A DNA stretch of 64,000 nt from Patiria miniata (lineage: Eukaryota; Echinodermata; Asteroidea; Valvatida; Asterinidae), in the NCBI RefSeq assembly GCF_015706575.1, contig NW_024037051.1, positions 248,001-312,000 of the forward strand, in the 5' to 3' direction. Both the position numbers and the translations under genes were made by a program. Of the stretch, positions 48,311-59,000 are shown in pieces; within the stretch, counting starts at the first letter, position 1, and every line of letters starts with the position of its first letter. The notes under the pieces are model-generated. The model was not told the DNA's origin. It was given only the letters and a program-made list of their open reading frames with translations, and ran no database searches.

Positions 48311-48817
48311 TTCTTTCTTTTCTATCGGAGGACAATTGCAAGAATGATTGATTTGTTATATTGAGAGCTTATACTGTAATCGTTAGAACTTAATTTTTAA
48401 AATTGCTCGAAAATACAAAATTCAATCCAGCTATAATGTTTTATATCATTGTCGCAAAACTGCATGTTCATGCTCAGTACCTTTGCGCATACCTTGTTCA
48501 GGCCTGTTCCCTGATCCCAGACTGCAAGGCGGGGGGGGGGGGGGTTCTTTAAATCCTATAGTGGAGTTTTGTTATATTTTTATATCTTTTATATGCACAG
48601 CTGTAGCTGTCAACGCCCGTATATGAAGCGACTTCGTGCGGCAGCTTGTGCCGACATGACAGAATGCACAATCTTTTGCCATGGGTTGCAGAACCTGATT
48701 TTAGCTTCGCGGAGTTTTGAGCAGTGGTGTTTATTATTTACATTCTCCACTTTGTTCTTATTCCCTCTTCCTTTCCCCTTCCTTCTCCATTCTTCGGAAC
48801 ACTGGTGCCTGGGGTAT

Positions 48818-48937
48818 AGTGGCCCTGAAGGGACATCGCATATCGCATACGTGTGCGCACACATTCGCGATAAATTTCGCGACATCGCATACGTATGCGC
48901 ACACGTTTGCGATATGCGATGTCCCTTCAGGGCCACC
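48818..48937. repeat. Near-perfect 120-bp hairpin
   Basis: The arms share GTGGCCCTGAAGGGACATCG and CATATCGCA, enclosing CpG-rich GCATACGTGTGCGCACAC repeats that themselves recur in the arms. The sequence is immediately flanked by GCCTGGGGTAT on the left and ATACTGGGGCC on the right. It could be a tiny MITE or a structured RNA element. Confidence 0.7.
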
Positions 48938-49016
48938 ATACTGGGGCCTTCGAAACACTTAATCCGGGCCTGATTGTTACGCAGCTTCAGATTCCGTGTC
49001 GAGCTGTACATGCAGT

Positions 49017-49195
49017 GGACGAGTTGGCAAACGGTTGAATTGACAAACGGTCGAGTTGACTCGAAAGTGAAGTCGAGTTGGTCAACGGACGAGTTGGTTC
49101 AACGGTCGAGTTGGTACGACGGTCGAGTTGGTACGACGGTCGAGTTGGTACTTGTTCGAGTCGAGTTGGCAAACGGTCGAGTTGACTGTAATTCG
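49017..49195. repeat. Short tandem motif array (CGAGTTGG..ACGGT)
   Basis: About nine degenerate 15-17-bp units of GGTCGAGTTGGTACGAC type. The motif is the same one that builds the inverted ends of the 15584-16218 element, which suggests a related element end. Confidence 0.7.
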
Positions 49196-49928
49196 GGCAG
49201 CAGCATTCATGTTCACTATAAACCATTGCTATGACGTCGAACCGTACGCAGGGGCGTTCTTAACAGGTGGAGAGGGGGGAGCCGATAGTTTGCGATCGAC
49301 AGTATAGCATTGGTTCACAGAAACCACTCGGTCGGGTATATTTTAAGTCATTTTTATACTAGCTTGCGTTTTGGAAATATAATGATTTAAATGGTAAAAA
49401 GTGAAACATTCAGTCATTTTTATTGTCAAATTGTCAAATTATCAAATTTTTTATTCTAAGTTTTCGAAACCGAACAAAATTTTTGATAATATCATTTGAA
49501 TCCTTACTAAACGAACAACAGTTTGTATTTGTATTTGTATCTCTCATTAAAAAAGAAGAAGTTATGTTCACCGCACGAGGTCACAGCCGTGTCCTGGCCC
49601 ACATTATGATCGCGACATGATGCCTGGCGGCCCGCACGCACACGGGCAAAATACAGTTCCAATTCCGCTTCGCACAACACGGCAACACGAAACGTGCATA
49701 TACGCGTACTCGCTGTTTCTGCATGCAAGAAATAATTATTTACCCATTTTTTTTGTTCGAGAAAAGGTATATTTATTGATAAGTACATCTTTTATTAACA
49801 GATGCAAAATGATTTTACTTTTGGATTTGAATGATTGCATCTGTTCGTAACACGGAGTGGCTGTGCTGATTTAAAAGCCGGGACGAACTCGTGCTAGATA
49901 TGAAAGAGTAGTACACTAGTAAAAAAAA

Positions 49929-49985
49929 GTTGGTAAACGGTCGAGTTGGTTCGAGTCGAGATGGCAAACGGTCGAGTTGACTGTA
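49929..49985. repeat. Second copy of the CGAGTTGG motif end
   Basis: A ~33-bp stretch (GAGATGGCAAACGGTCGAGT and TGACTGTAAT) repeats 49162-49192 in the same orientation about 790 bp away. No inverted partner is seen. Confidence 0.55.
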
Positions 49986-50136
49986 ATCCGACGAACCACA
50001 CGCAAAGAAAGTTGGCGTGTGTGTTAAGGGCGCCCGCTTTGGTTAATTGCTGCACATGCAGTATACCGGTCAATATAAAGCTGCTGTATGCTTTGACCGA
50101 ATCATTGAGACGGTTTGGATATAACTTGCAGTCACT

Positions 50137-50599
50137 TAGCCCCATAAATGTGGCCTATTTACTGGACTGCCTCCGTAAACATAGGCCACACATCCACATG
50201 TACAAAAACGTGTCGATTTTGCCAAATTTTGATTTTCACATTTAGGCTTACTTTGTAGGGTTTTTTTGCTTTAGAAGCATTCTCACCCTCTATATAGGCT
50301 AATCAGAAAGTGCTGCCTTTTTCAAATGTCCATTTTCGTGAAATTTCCAGATACATTTGCAAACGTTTGCGTATCAAAATTTCAACATGAAATTTCACAA
50401 AAATTAGACATCTGAAAAAGGCAGCACTTTCTGATTAGCCTATATAGAGGGTGAGAATGCTTCTAAAGCAAAAAAACCTACAAAGTAAGCCTAAATGTGA
50501 AAATCAAAATTTGGCAAATTCGACACGTTTTTGTACACGTGGATGTGTGGCCTATGTTTACGGAGGCAGTCCAGTAAATAGGCCACATTTATGGGGCTA
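50137..50599. mobile_element. 463-bp fold-back element with perfect 9-bp target duplication
   Basis: The perfect 9-bp repeat GCAGTCACT (50128-50136 and 50600-50608) brackets an almost perfect inverted repeat. The arms are about 210 bp, starting TAGCCCCATAAATGTGGCC, with a short spacer around 50350-50385. A 9-bp duplication with very long terminal inverted repeats is typical of Mutator-like (MULE) non-autonomous elements. The few arm mismatches suggest a young insertion. Confidence 0.9.
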
Positions 50600-51139
50600 G
50601 CAGTCACTAAGCTAAAAGGATGTCAGATACTGCTACATACAGACAAGGGCGGATCGGGGAGGGGCAAAGGGACTGTTGTCACGTGGAGAAGACCACTTCG
50701 TTGCAGTAACTGAATGTGGAAACATCGTTATCGCTATTCTCCTGTTCAGCTTCAAGTTTAAACTTCGAATTTCATCCGAGGTTATCTTCGAAATTCTAAA
50801 AGTAGTTTCGTTGTCTGGTTTAAGTTTGATCTCATCGAGTAACTGTCCAAGAATGCCTAAGTCCACCCGGTCATCAGCCCCAGCTTCTGCGTAGTGCGAG
50901 CAGGATGGATGTCGGCATTGCCAAGAGGCCGCGTGGGAGTCCCCGTACACGGGCCACGCAGTGGGGTGAGGGCACGTCGTGTTCGGATTGACGATGTGCC
51001 GACGCCGGTGGTCAGAAGTGCAGCCGGCGTTGGAACTACCGGAGCTGAGCATCGAACCTGCACCAGGACCGAGCCTGCTCCCATCGAGCCTGCCTCCCCC
51101 CCCCCCCCAAATTTTTTTTTTTTTTAGTGACTTCGCAAT

Positions 51140-51412
51140 CATGGGCGTCGCCAGGATTTTTTCCAGGGGGAGGGGGGCAAAGCAAAGTTTTCCCCCAAAT
51201 GCCTTAAGTTGTTCATTGTATTTTCAATTTATCATTTTTCCGAGCGTGAGCAGGGGAGCTTTTGCCCTACCCCCCCCCCCCCCCCCCCCATCAAATAAAC
51301 ATCAATATGGCTTCACACCACTTTTTCCTTTTTTTTGTTTTCGTTTTCCGGGGGGAAGTACCCCCCCCCCCCCTTGCGCTGCGCCCCCCCCCCCCCCACC
51401 GCGACGCCCATG
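51140..51412. mobile_element. 273-bp poly(C)-bearing MITE with perfect 8-bp duplication
   Basis: TTCGCAAT (51132-51139 and 51413-51420) flanks inverted ends CATGGGCGTCGCCAGG and CATGGGCGTCGCGGTG. The interior has long C-runs. An 8-bp duplication fits hAT-like mobilisation. Related ends (GGCGTAGCC, GGCGTAATTCCC) elsewhere in the region suggest this kind of element is one source of the poly(C)/poly(G) tracts. Confidence 0.85.
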
Positions 51413-51477
51413 TTCGCAATAAAGGCATGACAATGAGTACACCACTATCGTTTCCTCAAAAAACATTGGTTAAAGTG

Positions 51478-51645
51478 GTCAGAAATTGCCTCAGATCGCA
51501 CCACAGAGCATCTAGAATCCAAAAAAATTTCGGGGACCTTAAGCGGGCTCCGAACCCCACGCCGTAATTTTTTGGGACACACTTTTTGGGGACCAAATTT
51601 TTTTTGGGCCCCCCCCCCCCAAAAAAAAATTGTGTTCTGGATCCG
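51478..51645. repeat. Dispersed repeat, family B copy 2
   Basis: It matches 45375-45665: AGAAATTGCCTCAGATCGCA, CTAGAATCCAA, CCTTAAGCGGGCTCCG and CACGCCG, ending with a poly(C) run and GTGTTCTGGATCCGCCC. Confidence 0.6.
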
Positions 51646-51659
51646 CCCTTGCATACAGA

Positions 51660-53926
51660 GCAGTCCAAACTACTCGAACTATCAGGGAACTTGCCCAGAA
51701 AATGCACAAATCTCACAATCTTCTTAACAAGCAGAGAGAGATAACAAAGATCGGTTTGCCGTGATATGGGACACGGTGTTGACACACGTGGTAAAACCAA
51801 CCTACCGATATCAAAAAGCTTTCTTGGATTGAAGATCGCAATGGTATACCAAACACCCCATGAAATTATTCCGTCTGGCTTGCTGAATTTTAAGAAACGT
51901 GAGAAATTTCAAATGACCGTCAATATTATGGACTGATATTTTGAAAGTCAAAATCGTGTTTCGTGATCAGAAGGTTTTTGCATCATTTTCAATGTTTCCA
52001 CGAAAAGTGTGATAATGCACTGAGCTGAAATTTCAACTGATCAGGTTGTGAACATTCTTCTTTGGAGTTTGAGAAGTGTTATAATTGGAACGAGCGAAAT
52101 GCGTGTATAGTACAAATGATCCTCAGGGAGGCATGGCCCCTTGTTTCGCTTCACCAATGTAAAAACAAAAATATAAAATATGCAACTAACACTGCAAGAA
52201 ATGAATTCAAATCGCCACAATGCAAAATTAATCATGAAATTACTCCTTGACACTCTCAAGGGGCGTGACCCCTCCCTCCGCCACTTGATTGTTTTTGTAC
52301 GTGGCCGCTGGGGGCGCAAAGATGTGCTAAAGCCGTTGACGCAAATTACGAGCAAGTTCGGGCAAGGGCCCTTAGTCGACAAACGATTGATTTGTATCGC
52401 AACTTACGCCTGCGCACTGATTGCAACGTGCGAACGTCTCTAGTCAAACGCTGATCAAAATGTCATCGCAGATAGGCCCTATGGCCTACGATCGTCCATG
52501 TTCATGTAAAGCAAAATCACGCAGAAGCTTCAGTATTTCAGCGACAACCCGGAAACTTTTGTTGCCGTGGTCAGTTTTGTTGTATTGGTGTTAGGTGTTG
52601 TTTTTCCAGCCATCGAATAAATAACTTACGTTGGGGTGACCAAACATCCTTCCCCGACAAATAATCCCAAATTCGAACTTCACTGAATAACGTTATAGGC
52701 CCATGCTCATAATTACAAATTTTGATTCATTGCATCAGGCCTTTGGTCTTTTTGTGTTTTAACTTCACTCCTCGCCCCCGCCCGAAAAAATCTTGAAAAT
52801 CGACAGCCAAGCCACGTGCACAAGTTTAGTCCCCCTTTCAAAAATCTTGAATCCACCGACTGTCGAACACTGAGTGAGCACCATAATTATTGTGGGTTCA
52901 AAATGTGCACATTGTGTGCCCGCAATGATACAATCACAGCAACAGCGCCCTCTTGTTGTCAGAAAACGGCACGGAATAAAGTGCAAGAATTGAAAAAAAA
53001 ATCAATCAAGGTTGGTTTTCTAATTATTTCCAGACACTTCTGAGGAATGGATAACTGCCCAAATTGTTCGGCCCTTACTATCTTCGATCACCCTGAAAAT
53101 ACTGTTTAATTGCTGGTTTTTCTATAGCAACACGAACATTATTTACTTTTGAATGAGACACCGAACGAAAATAAATCTACTCACGTTGAATTCATGAAGA
53201 ATTAGGCCTGACTGACAAACTTCACATTTTTTGCCGTCCGACATGAATTGAGACGGATCTTTTGGTGCGCTAGAGGTGTAAATGCAACCCCAAAATAAAT
53301 GTTCTAAAAATGAGACACACCTGACAATAAATAAATTTTAATCGTATACAATGTACGGTCGATTAAAAAATGTGTGTATACAGATTTAATGTAGAAATGA
53401 TGTAAAGGGTCCGATAACGTTCACATTCGTACAATCAATCGTAACAGGCTGTTCGAGTGTAATTTTCTTCTAACAAAATTGCGAGAAAATACGCAATTAA
53501 TATTAATATACATACCTTTCGAAAATTACCATGTCTCGTTGGAAAGTATTCTACTAATAGTTTAATGAGATATAGAATAATCGATTTCTATATAAAACAT
53601 GATTTCTATTCAAAACATTTTAAAATAATAATTGTTATACACCGATTTCCTATTTCTAAACGGTTGAATACGGCATTTAATAAAAAGTTCACGCCCCTGG
53701 TGTATCACCTGGAGCACGAAGTCTAATTCTCTAATATCTCTCATAAATGTATCAGAACTATCCACACTCAAGTGATACTATAAGAAAAAAATCAGACAAA
53801 CCAAAGTATGGAAAATAGCAGTACATTTGACTCCATTCTGCCGTTCAATGAGGCCTCGCCCTTGCTCATTAGCCTATATTTCAGTCCAAAAGGTTTTCTT
53901 CCGTAGAAGCTACATACGGGATAATA
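51660..53926. other. No gene or clear repeat seen
   Basis: AT-rich unique-looking sequence. Short open frames have no recognisable similarity, and no RNA gene was found by eye. Confidence 0.45.
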
Positions 53927-54122
53927 ACAACGCCTGAATCAATCCATGTCATCTGATTGGTGGATTGTTGACCACTTGTCATTGAATAATTCGTCCCAAA
54001 CCCACCACCCGGCCGCACCGCAAAAATAAAAGTTCTATTCCACGGTAAATAAAAGTTTCACTGCACGTCACACTATTGGTAGCTCTGACCAATCAGATGA
54101 CGAGGATTTATTCAGGTGTTGT
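53927..54122. mobile_element. ~196-bp inverted-repeat MITE
   Basis: The left end ACAACGCCTGAATCAATCC and inverted right end ACAACACCTGAATAAATCC are both followed by GTCATCTGATTGGT. The target duplication is unclear. Confidence 0.65.
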
Positions 54123-54148
54123 GCAAACAAAATGAATGTATCACATTC

Positions 54149-54266
54149 GTGCAATGGAAAGAATAATTTCATTCGGTGACAGATGAATGTTCCATTCAAC
54201 TCAGCTTCGGCTCGTGGAATGGAGCATTCCATCTGTCATCTCATGAAATTATTCTTACCATTGCAC
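54149..54266. repeat. 118-bp hairpin
   Basis: Arms of ~50 bp: GTGCAATGGAAAGAATAATT pairs with the inverse of AATTATTCTTACCATTGCAC, and GACAGATGAATG with CATTCCATCTGTC. The loop is around CTCAGCTTCGGCTCG. Confidence 0.65.
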
Positions 54267-55611
54267 TCATAAACATTTATTATTTGTATATAGTGTTTCA
54301 TGAGGAGATCGTTTCTACTTTTCATGGACTTAATTGTTTTCTATCGATACTGCTATATGATAAGTAGCCGTTTCAGATACATTGGATTTTATAATTATAC
54401 GAGAATTTATCCGCTTATGATCAGAATACATTTTCTTAAAACATATCATTTCAAAACTATAGACAAAAACAATCTAATTTTACTTTATAAAAACAGCTAA
54501 CTTGTTGACTTGACAACAACAATATACACGGCTGTATACATAAAATAATGCCCCAGACAGCTGATTACAATGTAGAGCGGTAAACGTGTAGACGTTTATA
54601 TATAAATATATACATTTCTTCATCAGTGAAAACACCTGTTCGTTAATTGAAATTTTAGAAATATTCTTAAGTATAAAATAGATACAAAAACACAGTCTTT
54701 ATACAAGCAAATTGGCGGATATTTTAGTCTTAGTGACTTTTTTCGTGTGTTGACTGTAAAGTAACATCATTAGACCATTAGAAGAAGGATTACACATAGT
54801 CACAAATGTCAAAAAGGTCTTAAAAACCAGTAAAAAGTCGCAGAGAATTGCGATAGTTGTAAAAGCTCGTGCATTATACAAAACGAAAATGACATCACGG
54901 ATACGCGTAAAGCATTCGCACGAAGTATCTGGCCTTGTCTTCGGTAAACACCGCACTGTTATGCTAACATTCTCCTAAAAGTCTACTCACTACAGAGCCA
55001 AAAATATCATAAATGTAAAACCTTGACTAGGATAAAATATACAACTTTTTTGACTGGAATAAAATATACGTCACGATCCTTACCTGTCAAATTACAAAAC
55101 TGATGATATGGAATCAATCACAGTGTAAAAATGAGATTTATATTTTATTTGTAAAGTTGGTTTACTAGTCCGTTACAAGTCCATGACAAGTCAAAGAATA
55201 ATAAAGGAGTGTCTTTGTCGCTTTTCAAAAGTTTTGCTCGTGACTTGACACTGGAGGACTAATGGACCATGGACCTCACGAGGAAGCCATTTTGGTCGTG
55301 TTCCCTGAATGTATTTTATAAATTGTGACCTGTTGAATGGGATGGTGCCAGACTATGTATTCATTTTAGCCTCACTTTCAGTTGTTTTTTTTTAAATGTG
55401 GCTTAAAACATTAGGGCATGGTTAATCACACATTTTAAATTATTCATCAGAGCAGACTGGTATTAACTTGTAATTAACTTTATGTCATTGCTTTCATTTC
55501 TTTTCGCAAGTTCCAAAAATGAAGACTCTACCTTGCTTTCAATGTAATTTGGCCGACTCGTGAATAAGGTTATATCACATTTCAAAGTGATCGCATAAAA
55601 ATCTGCAGTTA
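54267..55611. other. Downstream flank / possible 3' UTR of the globin gene; no gene seen
   Basis: AT-rich. A minus-strand AATAAA at 55144-55149, about 0.8 kb after the globin stop, is a candidate poly(A) signal, but there is no independent support for it. Confidence 0.35.
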
Positions 55612-55950
55612 CACTGTAAAAGTGGTGCTTAGGATTTAAACACATTTCTAAACACTTATTCTGTACCCACTTTTCCACACGTTTAGCATCATGACATGTT
55701 TAGATGTCTTTTTTCTGTGACACGCATTATCCGTTTGACATGTTCAATGAATAATAATTATGTTTAGCATTTAAACACCTTCCTAAGCGCACTTAGATAT
55801 ACAATCCTAAGTACATGTCCAAAACATAAACACGTTTAGTTTCACAACATTACAAAGTGGTATACGTTTAGAATTGAAACACATTCCTATACGTTTTAAA
55901 CTCTAAACACGTTCTGATGTGTTTAAATGCTAAACACTGTTTTTACAGTG
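55612..55950. mobile_element. 339-bp MITE (CACTGTAAAA ends) abutting the globin stop codon
   Basis: TA on both sides flanks ~32-bp inverted ends (CACTGTAAAAGTGGTGCTTA / CACTGTAAAAACAGTGTTTA, then GATTTAAACAC/GCATTTAAACAC). The interior repeats ACACGTTTAG motifs. Its right end with the TA duplication reaches 55952, four bases short of the globin stop (55957-55959), so the element forms the first part of the 3' UTR. Confidence 0.75.
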
Positions 55951-55956
55951 TAGATT

Positions 55957-56088
55957 CTACTCCATGCCGTTGCTCATAACTTCAGCCAGCACCTTCCAAA
56001 TGTTTTCCCACGCGTCTTGAACGTCTGGTGTGAACTCCTTGGATGACAGACCATTTCGCATGGTATACATGAAGGCGTCTACTGGGGG
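55957..56088 (-). CDS. Globin domain 5: terminal G-H exon with stop
   Basis: It encodes PPVDAFMYTMRNGLSSKEFT then PDVQDAWENIWKVLAEVMSN GME and TAG. The usual A(L/V)VEA start is replaced by PPVDA. The acceptor is ATGCAG. The exon ends the protein right after helix H, without a tail. Confidence 0.93.
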   Translation of the reverse strand, partial: PPVDAFMYTMRNGLSSKEFTPDVQDAWENIWKVLAEVMSNGME

Positions 56089-59000
56089 CTGCATCAAAAT
56101 AAAGACAAGATACCAGGATGGATGATAGCAATGTATTCTGGATACCAGACCACACTGTAAAACCATGGTTCTATAATGTGCATCTTATGGTACCTATGTT
56201 GAATCAGACTATAGCCATAGGTGCAATATAAATACCACACCGTGCTAATTTAGAACCGCTCTTTTTTACACACCGTATAGAACTGACGTTTCTGATATGA
56301 TCATGGTTTTTATGTGGTCATAGCGTTGCCAAATAAGTACCAAACAAAAATTGCAATCGACTTTTTCCCATTTTGATGACTTCTGTGTGATTTTTTTTGT
56401 TCACCCTTGTTTGTAGTCTGCGTTACCGATTTTACACGAATGATTTGAATGATTCTTGTACTAAAAAAAGCTGATTAATTGGTCGTTCTGACTTGTTCAT
56501 ATCCTAGATCTTGAAAGTGCTACATGCTGAATTTCATTTTAAAAAATGGTCCTGCCATTTGGGTTTCTTTTTTTTTACTCACCCTGTATTGCCTAGTGTG
56601 ACCAAGGGAATGTCTATATACGAATATATATTCGTGCACATAGCTGTCTCATACTCTGAAAAACGACAGTTGATTAAAGTCGGATCGTTTTCCTCCGTTT
56701 GTTGTTTGTGAGTTTGATTTGTTCCTTTCTTCACATCTATTTGTGAAAGATTTTACCTTCGCTCGAATGATGGCGCTAGAATGGCACCATTTTTCTGGGT
56801 ATAGACAGTGGAAATATCACGTGCTTTTAACCAATCCAATCTTAAAATCAGAGATAATAAAAATTTTGAATAACAGCAACATGTAAAGTTACATCAACAA
56901 CCCGGGATTGGAATCTGTTTGCGCCTACAAAGTTAAAGTTATTGTTTGTCGGTTGGTTGGTTCTGTTTTCTACCTGGAAGTGTTCAGGCTTGGCGCCGTA
57001 GACATTGTGTCTAGTCCCAAGGTCCTTCAGGATGGGAACTATCTTCCCCAGGTCATCCAGACCATCAACTGCCGTGCCGATCGTCTCCATGACCCCCTTG
57101 CCGTGAGCTCGCAGGTCCGAGTTGTGTTTCAGCATCTGGGGAGGAACTGACGACTTGCCGAAGGGGAAGAGTTCCCTAATGGATGGGTTCCTATCCAGAA
57201 ACCTTGGACATTCAAAGAAAACATTGGAACCTTTCAGTCAGCTACACACCCTATAAAGTTCCGGGTCAGATTCGACTCAGAATCCGGCCAGATTTGCCCC
57301 GACACTCTTCCAGGTCAAAATGAAAATCCTCCGTGTCATAATGACACTCTTCCATGTCAAAATGACAAACCTACGTGTCATAATGACACTCTTCCATGTC
57401 AAAATGACAATCCTCCGTGTCATAATGACACTCTTCCATGTCAAAATGACAATCCTCCGTGTCATAATGACACTCTTTTGAGTCAAAACGTTGTTTGTGT
57501 CAAATGGCACACACACAAGAGAGCGCTTGGAAACGCCCGTAGAAAGCGCAATATAAATCTTATTGTCATTTTATTATTAAAAATAAATAGACTCAGCAAC
57601 AACATCATTCATGGTTGGCAGCAGACCCGGCCTGGTTGATTAAAACAAAAATAGAAATGAAAAAAAGAAATCAGATAACCAACCTGGCAAAAAGTGCGGC
57701 GCCCAAGTTGACGGAATCTTTTTGCATGACCTTCCAGCTTTTCTGAACCAGACGCTTGTCTCTCAGAGATATCAGCCCCTCCTCTGAATTTCCGTTCTCA
57801 TCCAGTCTGTTGTATAATGATTATTGGAACATAAAATAACTCATTTGTCTTATCACGATGAAAATATGGACTCCCATTTTGCCAAAAGATACACATTGCC
57901 ATATTTCGAACTGGGTAGAAGGCAGTTTCTGATAATTCCTGTTCAACAACCAATCTGACCAGTACGTTTTGACAAAATTAAATAATTTCCTTTAGGCCTA
58001 CGATTTCTCTTTATTCTGTTTTTGACTATAAACCTCATATAGAGGCGCTTATGTACAAGCATCTGTATATAACCTTACGTTAAAAAACAATTTAAAAAAA
58101 ATAATAAAAATGTTACTACCTCATAGTTCGACTCATCGTCACATCAACCACCTTCAAGATGTTCCGCCACGCCTCCTGCGTTTCAGACGTGAAGACATTT
58201 GGTGACAGACCTTGTTTGAGGGAATACATTAATGCCTCAACAACAGCCTGCAATGAAAACAAACCAAATGTATACCATCCTTGAGAACATCTGTATCCAG
58301 TCCATCTTCAGGTACCCCCCCCCCTTATCTTTGTTATCAACCTGATACTTCAAAGCCAAAATAACCCGGAAAATGATACAGTGAAGTGTAATTTTGACCA
58401 TAAAAAGTGTCAGTTTGACCCGAAAAGGTGTAATTTTTGACCAAGAAAAGAATCAAGTCAATATATGACCCGGAACTTTTTAGAGTGTGAAAAAAATATC
58501 TGGGAACATAACTTACTGGGAAATGTTCAGGTCTGGCGCCGTAAATCTTGTGTCTAGCTCCGACTTCCTCTAGGATAGGAACTATCCTCCCCAAGTCATC
58601 TAGCCCAGCAACTGCCGTGCCGATCGTCTCCATGACCCCCTTGCCGTGGGCGCGCAGGTCCGGGTTCTGTTTCAGTTTCTCGGGCGGCAGGTTCAACTTG
58701 CCAAAGGAGAAGAGATTCTGCACGGAAGGGTTCTTCTCCAGAAGCCTTTTAGAAAAGCGAACAGGCATGCCGGTCTTGATATTGAATTAATTAATTTATG
58801 GACAGTTATCATCAGAGATGCTCTATAGATGGAAAGGGTTCCAATTCTTATCGAGCTTAGGTCAAGTTGAATGCAGCTTGGATGTTTCGTTTTGGGCTAC
58901 ATGCATTCCCGAGAATGTCATTGAAAAGCAAGATTTTTTGGTGTATGATGATGTTTTTACTTGCTTTAAAGTGCATGGGTCTTAGTCTTTTAAAAGTTGC

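Noticed and set aside
50633-51142. 169-residue minus-strand frame and overlapping plus-strand frames
   Set aside because: No recognisable domain; its N-terminus is a poly(C)/poly(A) tract. It might be a fragment of something, but I cannot support a gene.
42179-55950. Possible LTR or virus-derived element in the repeat-rich middle region
   Set aside because: No long terminal repeats, primer-binding site or polymerase/capsid-like frame was recognised.
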